From assembly GCF_009828065.1 (NCBI RefSeq), contig NZ_WTYK01000001.1:1-64000 (forward strand): a stretch of 64,000 bases of DNA. The letters are read 5' to 3'. The position numbers and the translations under genes were made by a program. The notes under the pieces were generated by a model. It had not been told where the DNA came from. It ran no database searches and saw nothing but the letters and a program-made list of their open reading frames with translations. The DNA comes from Croceibacterium soli (GTDB taxonomy: Bacteria > Pseudomonadota > Alphaproteobacteria > Sphingomonadales > Sphingomonadaceae). Shown piece after piece: positions 57,315 to 64,000 of the stretch (its first letter is position 1; every line of letters starts with the position of its first letter).

Positions 57315-59819
57315 TCACTCCTCCTCCTCCTCCTCCGCGCCCGTCTCGACCCGCATCGCGGCGCCGGCCAGGGCCTCCGCCTCCAGCAGCAGCTCGTCGT
57401 CGACGGCGCCTTGCGGCAGGCTTTCACGGCCGATCATCACCATGACCGGCACGGCAAGCGGGCTGACCCGCTCCAGTTCCACGTGCACCAGCCGCTCGGC
57501 CGCGCTGTCGAGCAGGTCGCCGAGCCGGCCGATGTCGGTCATTCGCGCGCGCGCATCGGCCCAGGCGGCCTCGATCAGCACGTGGTCGGGCTCGTACTTG
57601 CGCAGCACGTCGTAGATCAGGTCGGTCGAGAAGGTGACCTGCTTGCCGGTCTTGCGTTTCCCCGGATGCTGGCGCTCGACCAGCCCGGCGATGACCGCGA
57701 CCTCCCGGAAAGCACGGCGAAGCAGGTGCGAATCCGTCACCCAGTCGATGAACTCGTGCGTCAGGATGTCGGGCGAAAGCAGCGGGGCCGGATCGAGCAC
57801 CGGCTTCAGGCCCCAGACCGCCAGCGAATAGTCGTTGGCGACGAACCCGCCGGGCAGCAGCCCGCGCTGCTCCATGCGCTTGGTGATCAGCATGCCGAGG
57901 GACTGGTTCGCGTTCCAGCCGGTGAAGGTGTAGTAAACCGTGTAGTGCCGCCTCGCGTGAGGGAAGGTCTCCACCAGCAGGTTGTCCGGCCCCGGCATCT
58001 GCGAGCGCCAGTCCTGCACTTCCAGCCAGTCGCGCACGTCGTCGGGAAGGCGCCCCCAGCCGGCCCGATCGACGAGCATGTGCCGCACGCGATCGGCCAG
58101 ATGCGTGGTGAGCGGCAGGCGCAGCCCCATGTAGCTCGGGATCGTGGCCGATCGCTTCGCGGCGCGGACGACCAGCTCGAGATCCTTGAGCGCTTCGACC
58201 TCCAGGTCCATTCCGGCGAAGCGGAAGGTGTCGCCTGTCTTCAGCGAGGCGGCGAACTGTTCCTCCACCTTTCCCAGCGCGCGGCCGTTCCGGAAGCGGA
58301 TCTCGATCATCTCCGAATCGACGATGATGCCGGCGTTCATCCGGTGCCTCTGGGCGTGCTCGGGATGGGTCAGCCGCCAGGTGCCGCCGCCCTCCCCGTC
58401 GTCGTCGCGGACGATTCGCTTGAACTTGTCGTAGGCTTCCAGCGAGTAGCCGCCGGTGGCGACGAAGTGCAGGACGCGGCTCCACACGGACGTGTCGAGC
58501 CAGGCATAGGCCAGGCTGGAGCGGACTTCCGCCAGGAGCGCCGCTTCGTCGAACGGGGCGGCGCAGGCGCAGGCCATGACATGCTGGGCGAGCACGTCGA
58601 GCCCGCCGGGGCGGAAGTCCTCCCCGTCCCGGTGTCCCTGGTCGACCGCGTCCTTCGCGGCCATCGCCTCGAGGAATTCGAAGCGGTTGCCGGGCACCAG
58701 GATCGCGCGGCTCGCCTGGTCGAGCCGGTGATTGGCGCGGCCGATGCGCTGCAGCAGGCGGCTCGAGCCCTTCGGAGCGCCCATCTGCACGACGCAATCG
58801 ATGTCCCCCCAGTCGACTCCGAGGTCGAGGCTGGCGGTGGCGACCAGCGCACGCAGTTCCCCGCGCGCCATTGCGCCTTCGACCTTGCGCCGCGCCTCCT
58901 TGCTCAGCGAGCCGTGGTGGATGCCGATCGGCAGCGTGTCCTCGTTCGCGTCCCACAGTTCCTGGAAGATGTATTCGGCCAGGAAGCGGGTGTTGGTGAA
59001 GATCAGCGTCGTGCGGTTGCGCTTGATCTCGCGGTAGAGCTGCGGGATCGCCCAGATCGCCGCGTGCCCGCCCCAGGGCACGGTCGCCTCCTCCGACAGG
59101 AGGATCTCGACCTCCGGCGGCGCGCCCTTCTCCCCTTCGACCAGCCGGACCGCATCGATCTCGCCCCACGGCGCCAGCCAGGCGCGGAACTCCTCGGGGT
59201 CGGCGACGGTGGCGGAAAGCGCGGCGCGCTGCATGCCCGGGGCGATCGCCTGGAGGCGGGAGAGCGCCAGCGCCAGCAGATCGCCGCGCTTGCCCGTTGC
59301 GAACGCGTGAACCTCGTCGATCACCACCCGCTTCAGGCCCTGGAACAGCTCAAGGCTGTCCGGGTAGCTGAGCAGCAGCGAGAGCGATTCGGGCGTCGTC
59401 AGCAGGACATGCGGCGGGCGGCTGCGTTGCCGCTTCTTGCGGTCCGAGGGCGTATCGCCGCTGCGGGTCTCTACCCTGAGCGGGAGCCCCATCTCCTCGA
59501 CAGGCGCCACGAGATTGCGCTGCACGTCGTGCGCCAGTGCTTTCAATGGCGAGACATAGAGCGTGTGCAGTCCCTCGGGCGGCGGAGCACCTGCGAGCCG
59601 CGAGGGCGTGAAGTCGGCCAAGGTCGGCAGGAACCCGGCGAGAGTCTTGCCGGCACCCGTATCGGCTACGAGCAGGGCGTGGCGGCCGGCATCGCTGGCC
59701 GCCAGCATCTCCGCCTGGTGCCGCCGGACGCGCCAGCCCCGCCCCGCGAACCACTGGGCGATTTCCGGCGGGATCTCGGGCGCGGTCGGCGCATCGGAGA
59801 GGGGCGACTGGTGCGGCAC
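57315..59819 (-). CDS. Ligase-associated DNA-damage DEXH helicase (Lhr-like)
   Basis: An 834-residue superfamily 2 helicase of the type usually encoded with an ATP-dependent DNA ligase and an MBL exonuclease in DNA repair sets. Walker A is ADTGAGKTLAGF; DEXH box VVIDEVHAF; motif III LSATVAD; motif VI QRIGRANHR. The C-terminal Lhr core and winged helix follow, then a glutamate-rich tail (EEEEEE). The start is GTG at 59819 (MPHQSPLSDA). The ligase and nuclease partners are not next to it, so they must be elsewhere. Confidence 0.92.
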   Translation of the reverse strand: MPHQSPLSDAPTAPEIPPEIAQWFAGRGWRVRRHQAEMLAASDAGRHALLVADTGAGKTLAGFLPTLADFTPSRLAGAPPPEGLHTLYVSPLKALAHDVQRNLVAPVEEMGLPLRVETRSGDTPSDRKKRQRSRPPHVLLTTPESLSLLLSYPDSLELFQGLKRVVIDEVHAFATGKRGDLLALALSRLQAIAPGMQRAALSATVADPEEFRAWLAPWGEIDAVRLVEGEKGAPPEVEILLSEEATVPWGGHAAIWAIPQLYREIKRNRTTLIFTNTRFLAEYIFQELWDANEDTLPIGIHHGSLSKEARRKVEGAMARGELRALVATASLDLGVDWGDIDCVVQMGAPKGSSRLLQRIGRANHRLDQASRAILVPGNRFEFLEAMAAKDAVDQGHRDGEDFRPGGLDVLAQHVMACACAAPFDEAALLAEVRSSLAYAWLDTSVWSRVLHFVATGGYSLEAYDKFKRIVRDDDGEGGGTWRLTHPEHAQRHRMNAGIIVDSEMIEIRFRNGRALGKVEEQFAASLKTGDTFRFAGMDLEVEALKDLELVVRAAKRSATIPSYMGLRLPLTTHLADRVRHMLVDRAGWGRLPDDVRDWLEVQDWRSQMPGPDNLLVETFPHARRHYTVYYTFTGWNANQSLGMLITKRMEQRGLLPGGFVANDYSLAVWGLKPVLDPAPLLSPDILTHEFIDWVTDSHLLRRAFREVAVIAGLVERQHPGKRKTGKQVTFSTDLIYDVLRKYEPDHVLIEAAWADARARMTDIGRLGDLLDSAAERLVHVELERVSPLAVPVMVMIGRESLPQGAVDDELLLEAEALAGAAMRVETGAEEEEEE

Positions 59820-60040
59820 TGATCTTTCGAACGATTGGAAGGGCGGATCGGTTCTGCTGCGGTGTCGCAGGCGGCCCCGGCTCCGGCAAGCGCCGAGCCG
59901 CCGCGCTGGCGCGCCGGGCCGCGCAACCTCTGCGCCCCCTCACCCGTTCGAGAAGCGTACCCCGCAGTGCGGGGCGATGCCGCAGGCCCGCTGTCGCCTG
60001 CGAGCATCGGACACCCAGGCAGATCCACAGGAGACTCGTG

Positions 60041-60889
60041 ATGCCCGATCGCTACACCAGAAATCGCAACCGCCCAGGTCAGCAGGAAAGCTACGGCGAC
60101 CGCAGCTGGCGCCAACAGGAGCAGTTCTCCTCCGGCGAGCGCGGCTGGAACCAGAACGACGACGAAGGCTACGGCCAGCAGATGAGCGACCCGTACCGGC
60201 GCAGCAGCCAGTCCGAATACGGCAGCGCCTGGGACCGCAGCGAGCGCAACCGCGGAGGCGGCCAGGGCTCGTCGCGCCGGGAGCCCGACTACTCCTCGAC
60301 CGGCGAGTACAACTACGGCCCGGCCTACTACGACACCGGCACCGGGCGCGGGTATTCCAGCTTCACCTCCGAGGACCAGGGGGGACGGGACTTCAATACA
60401 CCGACCAGCCGCGAGTACCGCGGTTCCGGACGTGGCGGATCTTACGGCGGCTATGGCGGAGGAGCGCGCCTCGACTACGACCGCGGCGAGCACGAGCGGG
60501 GCTTCCTCGACCGCGCGGGTGACGAGATCGCCAGCTGGTTCGGCGACGAGGAGGCCGCCCAGCGCCGCGAGATGGACCACACCGGCCGCGGGCCTTCCGG
60601 ATACACCCGCTCCGACCAGCGCATCCTGGAGGACGCCTGCGACCACCTGACGGACGACTGGGCGGTCGATGCCCGCAACATCCAAGTGACGGTGAAGGAC
60701 GGCGAGATCACCCTCGACGGAACCGTCCCCACCCGCCAGCAGAAGCGCCACGCGGAAGACTGCGTGGAGGACATTTCCGGCGTCCGCCACGTGCAGAACA
60801 ACCTGCGCGTCCAGGAACGCTCCGAATGGGACCGCGGCGGCGACTCCGCACGGGCGGAAGGGGAGCAGACGCCCGGATCGCTCGCCTGA
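60041..60889 (+). CDS. BON-domain protein with low-complexity Tyr/Gly/Ser-rich N terminus
   Basis: A 282-residue protein. Residues 1-190 are highly polar, rich in R, S, G, Y and D (GGYGGGARLDYDRGEHERG), and probably disordered. Residues about 205-270 form one BON domain (ILEDACDHLTDDWAVDARNIQVTVKDGE...LDGTVPTRQQK), a phospholipid- or envelope-associated fold often induced by osmotic stress. No signal peptide is evident. ATG 60041 has ACAGGAG upstream. A strong hairpin (60907-60932) follows. Confidence 0.85.
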   Translation: MPDRYTRNRNRPGQQESYGDRSWRQQEQFSSGERGWNQNDDEGYGQQMSDPYRRSSQSEYGSAWDRSERNRGGGQGSSRREPDYSSTGEYNYGPAYYDTGTGRGYSSFTSEDQGGRDFNTPTSREYRGSGRGGSYGGYGGGARLDYDRGEHERGFLDRAGDEIASWFGDEEAAQRREMDHTGRGPSGYTRSDQRILEDACDHLTDDWAVDARNIQVTVKDGEITLDGTVPTRQQKRHAEDCVEDISGVRHVQNNLRVQERSEWDRGGDSARAEGEQTPGSLA

Positions 60890-60906
60890 GCGCAGGTTAC
60901 GAATGA

Positions 60907-60932
60907 ACAGGGGGCGCTTCGGCGCCCCCTGT
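60907..60932. terminator. Bidirectional hairpin between BON and phosphomannomutase genes
   Basis: ACAGGGGGCGC, TTCG tetraloop, GCGCCCCCTGT: an 11-bp perfect stem closing convergent genes. A short CTTGT follows on the plus strand. Probably terminates both transcripts. Confidence 0.75.
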
Positions 60933-60936
60933 CTTG

Positions 60937-62340
60937 TCAGTGCGCCGCTTGCGCGCCCCGTTCGAGGCCGGAGGCGGCGAGTTGCTCGTCGATCTGGCGC
61001 AGGAGCCGCTCCAGCCCTTCCGCGCTGTCGCTTTCGGCGCGGGCGACCAGCACGTCCTGCGTGTTCGAGGCGCGCAGCAGCCACCAGCCGTCGGCGGTGG
61101 TGACTCGCACGCCGTCGGTGTCGTTCACGTCGGCGTCGGTGCCCTGGAGGCGCTGCTTCACCTCGTCGATCGCGGCGAACTTGCGGCTCTCGTCCACTTG
61201 GAAGCGCATCTCGGGCGTGTTGAGCACGTCCGGCATCGCCCCGCGCAGCGCGGTGACCGACTTGCCGAGCCGCGCCGCGGCGGCGATCAGCCGAACGCCG
61301 GCGTAGAGCGCATCGTCATAGCCGTAGTACGTGTCGGCGAAGAACACGTGGCCGCTCATCTCTCCGGCGAGAGGCGCCTTGGTTTCCTTCATCTTCGACT
61401 TGATGAGGCTGTGGCCGGTCTTCCACATCAGCGGCTCGCCGCCGAGCTCGGCGACGCGTTCGAACAGCGCGCGGCTGGCCTTCACGTCGGCGATGATGGT
61501 GGAGCCGGGGCGATCGCGCAGGAGGTCTTCGGCGTAGATCATCAGCAGCTGGTCGCCCCAGATGATCCGCCCTTCCCCGTCGATCGCGCCGATCCGGTCC
61601 CCATCGCCATCGAAGGCGATGCCGAAGTCGAGGTTCTTCTCGGCGACGAGCTTGCGCAAGTCCTCGAGGTTTTCCGGCATCGTGGGATCGGGGTGATGGT
61701 TGGGGAAGTTGCCGTCGACTTCGGTAAACAGGCAGAAGTGCTCGCCCGGAAGGCGGGCGGTCAGGATTTCCAGCGCGGGGCCGGCGGCACCGTTGCCGGC
61801 GTCCCAGCCGACGCGAAGGGACGAGAGGCGCTCCCGGTCGATCCCCTCGAGACCGGCCAGCATACGCTCGACGTAAGCCTCCAGCACCTCGCGCTTCTCG
61901 ACAGTGCCGGTGCCGTCGCTCCAGGCGCCTTCCGCCGCGAGCCGGCCGATCTCCTGGATGTCGGCGCCGAAGAACGGGCGGCCCTGGAATACCATCTTGA
62001 AGCCGTTGTAATTGGCGGGGTTGTGGCTGCCGGTGATCTGGATGCCGCCGTCGACGTCATCGGCGGAGGCTTCGGCGTAGTAGAGCATCGGCGTCGGGCC
62101 CATGCCCACGCGCACGACGTCGCAGCCACTGGAGGTCAGGCCTTCGACCAGCGCATGCTCGAGCATCGGCGAACTGACACGCCCGTCGTAACCGACCGCC
62201 ACTTTCTTCCCGCCGGCCTGCCGCAGCAGCGTGGCGAAACCCCGGCCGATCGCGCGCGCGTCCTCCGCGCCCAGCGTTTCGCCGATGATCCCGCGGATGT
62301 CGTATTCGCGCAGGACCGTGGGATGGAACTTGTGGCTCAT
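60937..62340 (-). CDS. Phosphomannomutase/phosphoglucomutase
   Basis: A 467-residue alpha-D-phosphohexomutase interconverting mannose- or glucose-6-phosphate and the 1-phosphates, supplying sugar nucleotides for surface polysaccharide. The catalytic serine is in QITGSHNPANYNG; the metal loop is FDGDGDRIGAI; sugar loop GEMSGHVFF; phosphate-binding RASNTQDVLVAR. Length and order match AlgC/ManB. Its ATG overlaps the DnaJ-like stop. Confidence 0.95.
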   Translation of the reverse strand: MSHKFHPTVLREYDIRGIIGETLGAEDARAIGRGFATLLRQAGGKKVAVGYDGRVSSPMLEHALVEGLTSSGCDVVRVGMGPTPMLYYAEASADDVDGGIQITGSHNPANYNGFKMVFQGRPFFGADIQEIGRLAAEGAWSDGTGTVEKREVLEAYVERMLAGLEGIDRERLSSLRVGWDAGNGAAGPALEILTARLPGEHFCLFTEVDGNFPNHHPDPTMPENLEDLRKLVAEKNLDFGIAFDGDGDRIGAIDGEGRIIWGDQLLMIYAEDLLRDRPGSTIIADVKASRALFERVAELGGEPLMWKTGHSLIKSKMKETKAPLAGEMSGHVFFADTYYGYDDALYAGVRLIAAAARLGKSVTALRGAMPDVLNTPEMRFQVDESRKFAAIDEVKQRLQGTDADVNDTDGVRVTTADGWWLLRASNTQDVLVARAESDSAEGLERLLRQIDEQLAASGLERGAQAAH

Positions 62341-62630
62341 CGGATCTCCTTCTTGGAATCGGGCAATTCGTGAAGGAGCAGGTCCCGCGCCGCGTTGGCC
62401 TCGTGCACCTGCTCGCTGGTTCCGCCCCGGTCGGGGTGGACCATGGCGACCAAACGCTTGTGGGCCTCGATTATTTCCGGACGATGTGCACCGGGCTGGA
62501 CTCCGAGGAGCTTGCGGGCCCGGGCGGCGGCTTCCTGGCGGGCGGAAAGCTTCGCCTGCCAGGGCCAGCGCCCGAAGATCATCCTCCAGGCGATGATCGC
62601 GATCGCGGCCAGGATGAGCAGCCGCATCAT
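62337..62630 (-). CDS. Small membrane-anchored DnaJ-domain protein
   Basis: A 97-residue protein. An N-terminal membrane helix (LLILAAIAIIAWRMIF) is followed by a J domain with the HPD motif in MVHPDRGGTS near residue 67. It resembles the Tim14/DjlA-like small J proteins that recruit Hsp70 to a membrane; the partner is unknown. Its stop overlaps the phosphomannomutase start (ATGA). Start may be ATG 62630 or the next codon. Confidence 0.88.
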   Translation of the reverse strand: MMRLLILAAIAIIAWRMIFGRWPWQAKLSARQEAAARARKLLGVQPGAHRPEIIEAHKRLVAMVHPDRGGTSEQVHEANAARDLLLHELPDSKKEIR

Positions 62631-62633
62631 CGC

Positions 62634-63440
62634 TCAGGCCGCTTTGGCCTGCGGCGCGAAGCCGGGCAGGTTGAGCTTGGAGACGAGCTCCCGCAGTTCC
62701 TGGCGCGCGACCAGATGGCTGGTCCCGAGCTCGCCGAGCTGGCCCTTGTCGAGCAGGGTGAGGCCGGAAGGGAACAGCTCGCGGTAGACCACGCGTTCGC
62801 TGAGGCCCTGGGCGACCCGGAAGCCGACCCGCTTGCTGAGTTCGGCGAGCGCCTGATCGATGCGGCGCTGGTTGCGGGCGTCGACATGCTGCACGCGGTT
62901 GCGGACGACGACCCAGTCCATCTCCCGCCGTTCCTTCAGGGCGCGGGTCTTGCGCGCTTCGAAGATCAGTTCGGCGTAGAACGACAGGCGCCGGACCTTG
63001 AAGGTTTCGGCGTCGACCTGGCCGATCAGGTCGAAATCGACGAAGCTATCGTTCATCGGCGTGACGAGGGTGTCGGCGCGCGTGGCGGCGTGGCGGGCGA
63101 GCGGATCGTCGCGTCCGGGCGTGTCGAAGATCACGAAGTCGCACGGTCCGCCGAGATCCTCGGCGCCGGTGGTGAGCTTGTGGACGGCGGCCTCAAGCTC
63201 GTCCTCGGTTCCGCCGTCGAACACGGCGAAGCGGGCGGTCGGCAGGTCGATCTCGCGGCGGCGCATCGTCTCGGCGCGGTTCTCGAGATAGCGGTACAGG
63301 GTGCGCTGGCGGTGATCGAGGTCGATCGCCGCCACGCGGGCGCCGCGATGGGCGAGCGCGATGGCCACGTGCACCGCGGTGGTGGACTTGCCGGTGCCGC
63401 CCTTCTCGTTGGCGAAGACAATGCGATGCGGTGCGGGCAT
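62634..63440 (-). CDS. mipZ: MipZ-type division-plane positioning ATPase
   Basis: A 268-residue ParA/MinD-family ATPase. It has a deviant Walker A ([10 protein letters not shown], signature K13), [16 protein letters not shown], and the switch-like [10 protein letters not shown]. In Caulobacter MipZ spreads from the ParB-bound origin region and inhibits FtsZ away from midcell; K13 and overall length agree. ATG 63440 is used; a GTG at 63446 in frame is possible. Last gene of a leftward trio with the DnaJ-like gene. Confidence 0.93.
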   Translation of the reverse strand: MPAPHRIVFANEKGGTGKSTTAVHVAIALAHRGARVAAIDLDHRQRTLYRYLENRAETMRRREIDLPTARFAVFDGGTEDELEAAVHKLTTGAEDLGGPCDFVIFDTPGRDDPLARHAATRADTLVTPMNDSFVDFDLIGQVDAETFKVRRLSFYAELIFEARKTRALKERREMDWVVVRNRVQHVDARNQRRIDQALAELSKRVGFRVAQGLSERVVYRELFPSGLTLLDKGQLGELGTSHLVARQELRELVSKLNLPGFAPQAKAA

Positions 63441-63522
63441 GGACACGTGCGGACGGGCTTTCTCTGTTGCCGCGGGGCCGCTAGTGCCCCGTGACTGCTG
63501 CTCTTATCCAAGGGGTGCGCCC

Positions 63523-64000
63523 GTGCAAACCGTCAACCACCTCCCTGCCCTGCGGGAAGCTGTGGACACTCTGCGAATGAGAGGTGCCGTGGCGCTCGTG
63601 CCGACGATGGGCGCGCTGCACGAGGGGCACCTCACTCTGGTGCGGGAAGCGAGGGCGCGGGCGGCTTCGCTGGTCGTGTCGATCTTCGTCAATCCGGCGC
63701 AGTTCGGGCCGAACGAGGATCTCGACGCCTATCCGCGCCAGCTTGCCGAGGACTCGCAGCTGCTGAAGGCGGAGGGGGTCGACCTGCTGTGGGCGCCGCC
63801 GGTGGAGGAAGTTTATCCGCAGGGCTTCGCGACCACGGTTTCGGTCAGCGGCGTGAGCGAAGGCCTGTGCGGCGCTTCGCGGCCGGGGCACTTCGACGGG
63901 GTCGCCACGGTCGTGCTCAAGCTGTTCAACCAGGTTCGTCCGGACCTCGCCGTGTTCGGAGAGAAGGACTGGCAGCAGCTCGCGGTGATCCGCCGCATGG
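63523..64000 (+). CDS. panC: Pantothenate synthetase, 3' end beyond the window
   Basis: Joins pantoate and beta-alanine in coenzyme A synthesis. The 159 visible residues include the HIGH-type [26 protein letters not shown], and [13 protein letters not shown], all hallmark motifs. GTG at 63523 gives [19 protein letters not shown] lies about 10 nt upstream. The reading frame stays open to the window end. Divergent from mipZ. Confidence 0.96.
   Translation, partial: MQTVNHLPALREAVDTLRMRGAVALVPTMGALHEGHLTLVREARARAASLVVSIFVNPAQFGPNEDLDAYPRQLAEDSQLLKAEGVDLLWAPPVEEVYPQGFATTVSVSGVSEGLCGASRPGHFDGVATVVLKLFNQVRPDLAVFGEKDWQQLAVIRRM

Noticed and set aside
57174-59822. Long plus-strand frame (882 codons) opposite the Lhr-like helicase
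   Set aside because: It mirrors the helicase gene, has no ribosome site or family resemblance, and is explained by high GC at third positions reducing stops on the antisense strand.

Overview
The window is a contiguous piece of a GC-rich alphaproteobacterial chromosome, most likely from the Sphingomonadales (Sphingomonadaceae or Erythrobacteraceae). The evidence is a serine palmitoyltransferase with its own acyl carrier protein, a DivK-type response regulator and a MipZ-type division ATPase, a gene-transfer-agent (GTA) type phage gene block, a TonB-ExbB-ExbD-ExbD operon, a zinc-poor DksA, and very many REP-like palindromes. I see no rRNA, tRNA, CRISPR array or transposase.

Layout. 1-3.1 kb: acidic hypothetical, cobalamin adenosyltransferase, HIG1 protein, GluQ-RS, HNH endonuclease. 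3.3-5.7 kb: tryptophan catabolism (kynU, kynA), separated by repeats. 5.9-8.9 kb: DUF4112 protein, peptide-binding lipoprotein, PilZ protein, DksA. 9.2-13.9 kb: Sel1-like protein, DnaB-like ATPase, FemAB-like acyltransferase, glycerophosphodiesterase, RidA, HAD hydrolase and a DUF3572 gene without a normal start codon. 14.0-16.3 kb: divK-like regulator, ACP plus serine palmitoyltransferase, usg. 16.3-18.9 kb: arsenic operon arsR-arsI-arsC-acr3 behind two perfect operator palindromes. 19.1-27.4 kb: YqaA-like membrane protein, then a GTA block that keeps terminase, portal, a stub of the prohead protease, the NlpC/P60 peptidase and the terminal tail protein, but has lost the capsid and most tail genes.

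27.5-36.3 kb: Cu/Zn SOD lipoprotein, MFS transporter, queC, hslO, argF, argD, a double cold-shock-domain protein, TerC, a PTP-like protein, then a repeat-rich gap. 36.3-43.2 kb: OmpA-family porin, amtB-glnK behind a sigma-54 promoter, a nuclease/phosphatase-family protein, PPOx-family protein, prfC. 42.8-54.1 kb: pheS-pheT, AraC regulator, rpmI-rplT, hisN, cupin lipoprotein, prs, glpX, hom, lipoprotein. 54.4-57.0 kb: tonB-exbB-exbD-exbD. 57.3-64 kb: Lhr-like helicase, BON protein, phosphomannomutase, DnaJ-like protein, mipZ, and panC running off the end.

Most genes are housekeeping and packed into short operons with 1-4 nt stop/start overlaps. The unusual parts are (i) the internally deleted GTA cluster, with REP-type repeats inserted at its gene junctions and inside reading frames; (ii) several families of imperfect palindromic elements, some with perfect 24-28 bp terminal inverted repeats; (iii) the ars promoter/operator, which looks leaderless; (iv) the DUF3572 gene without an ATG/GTG/TTG start.
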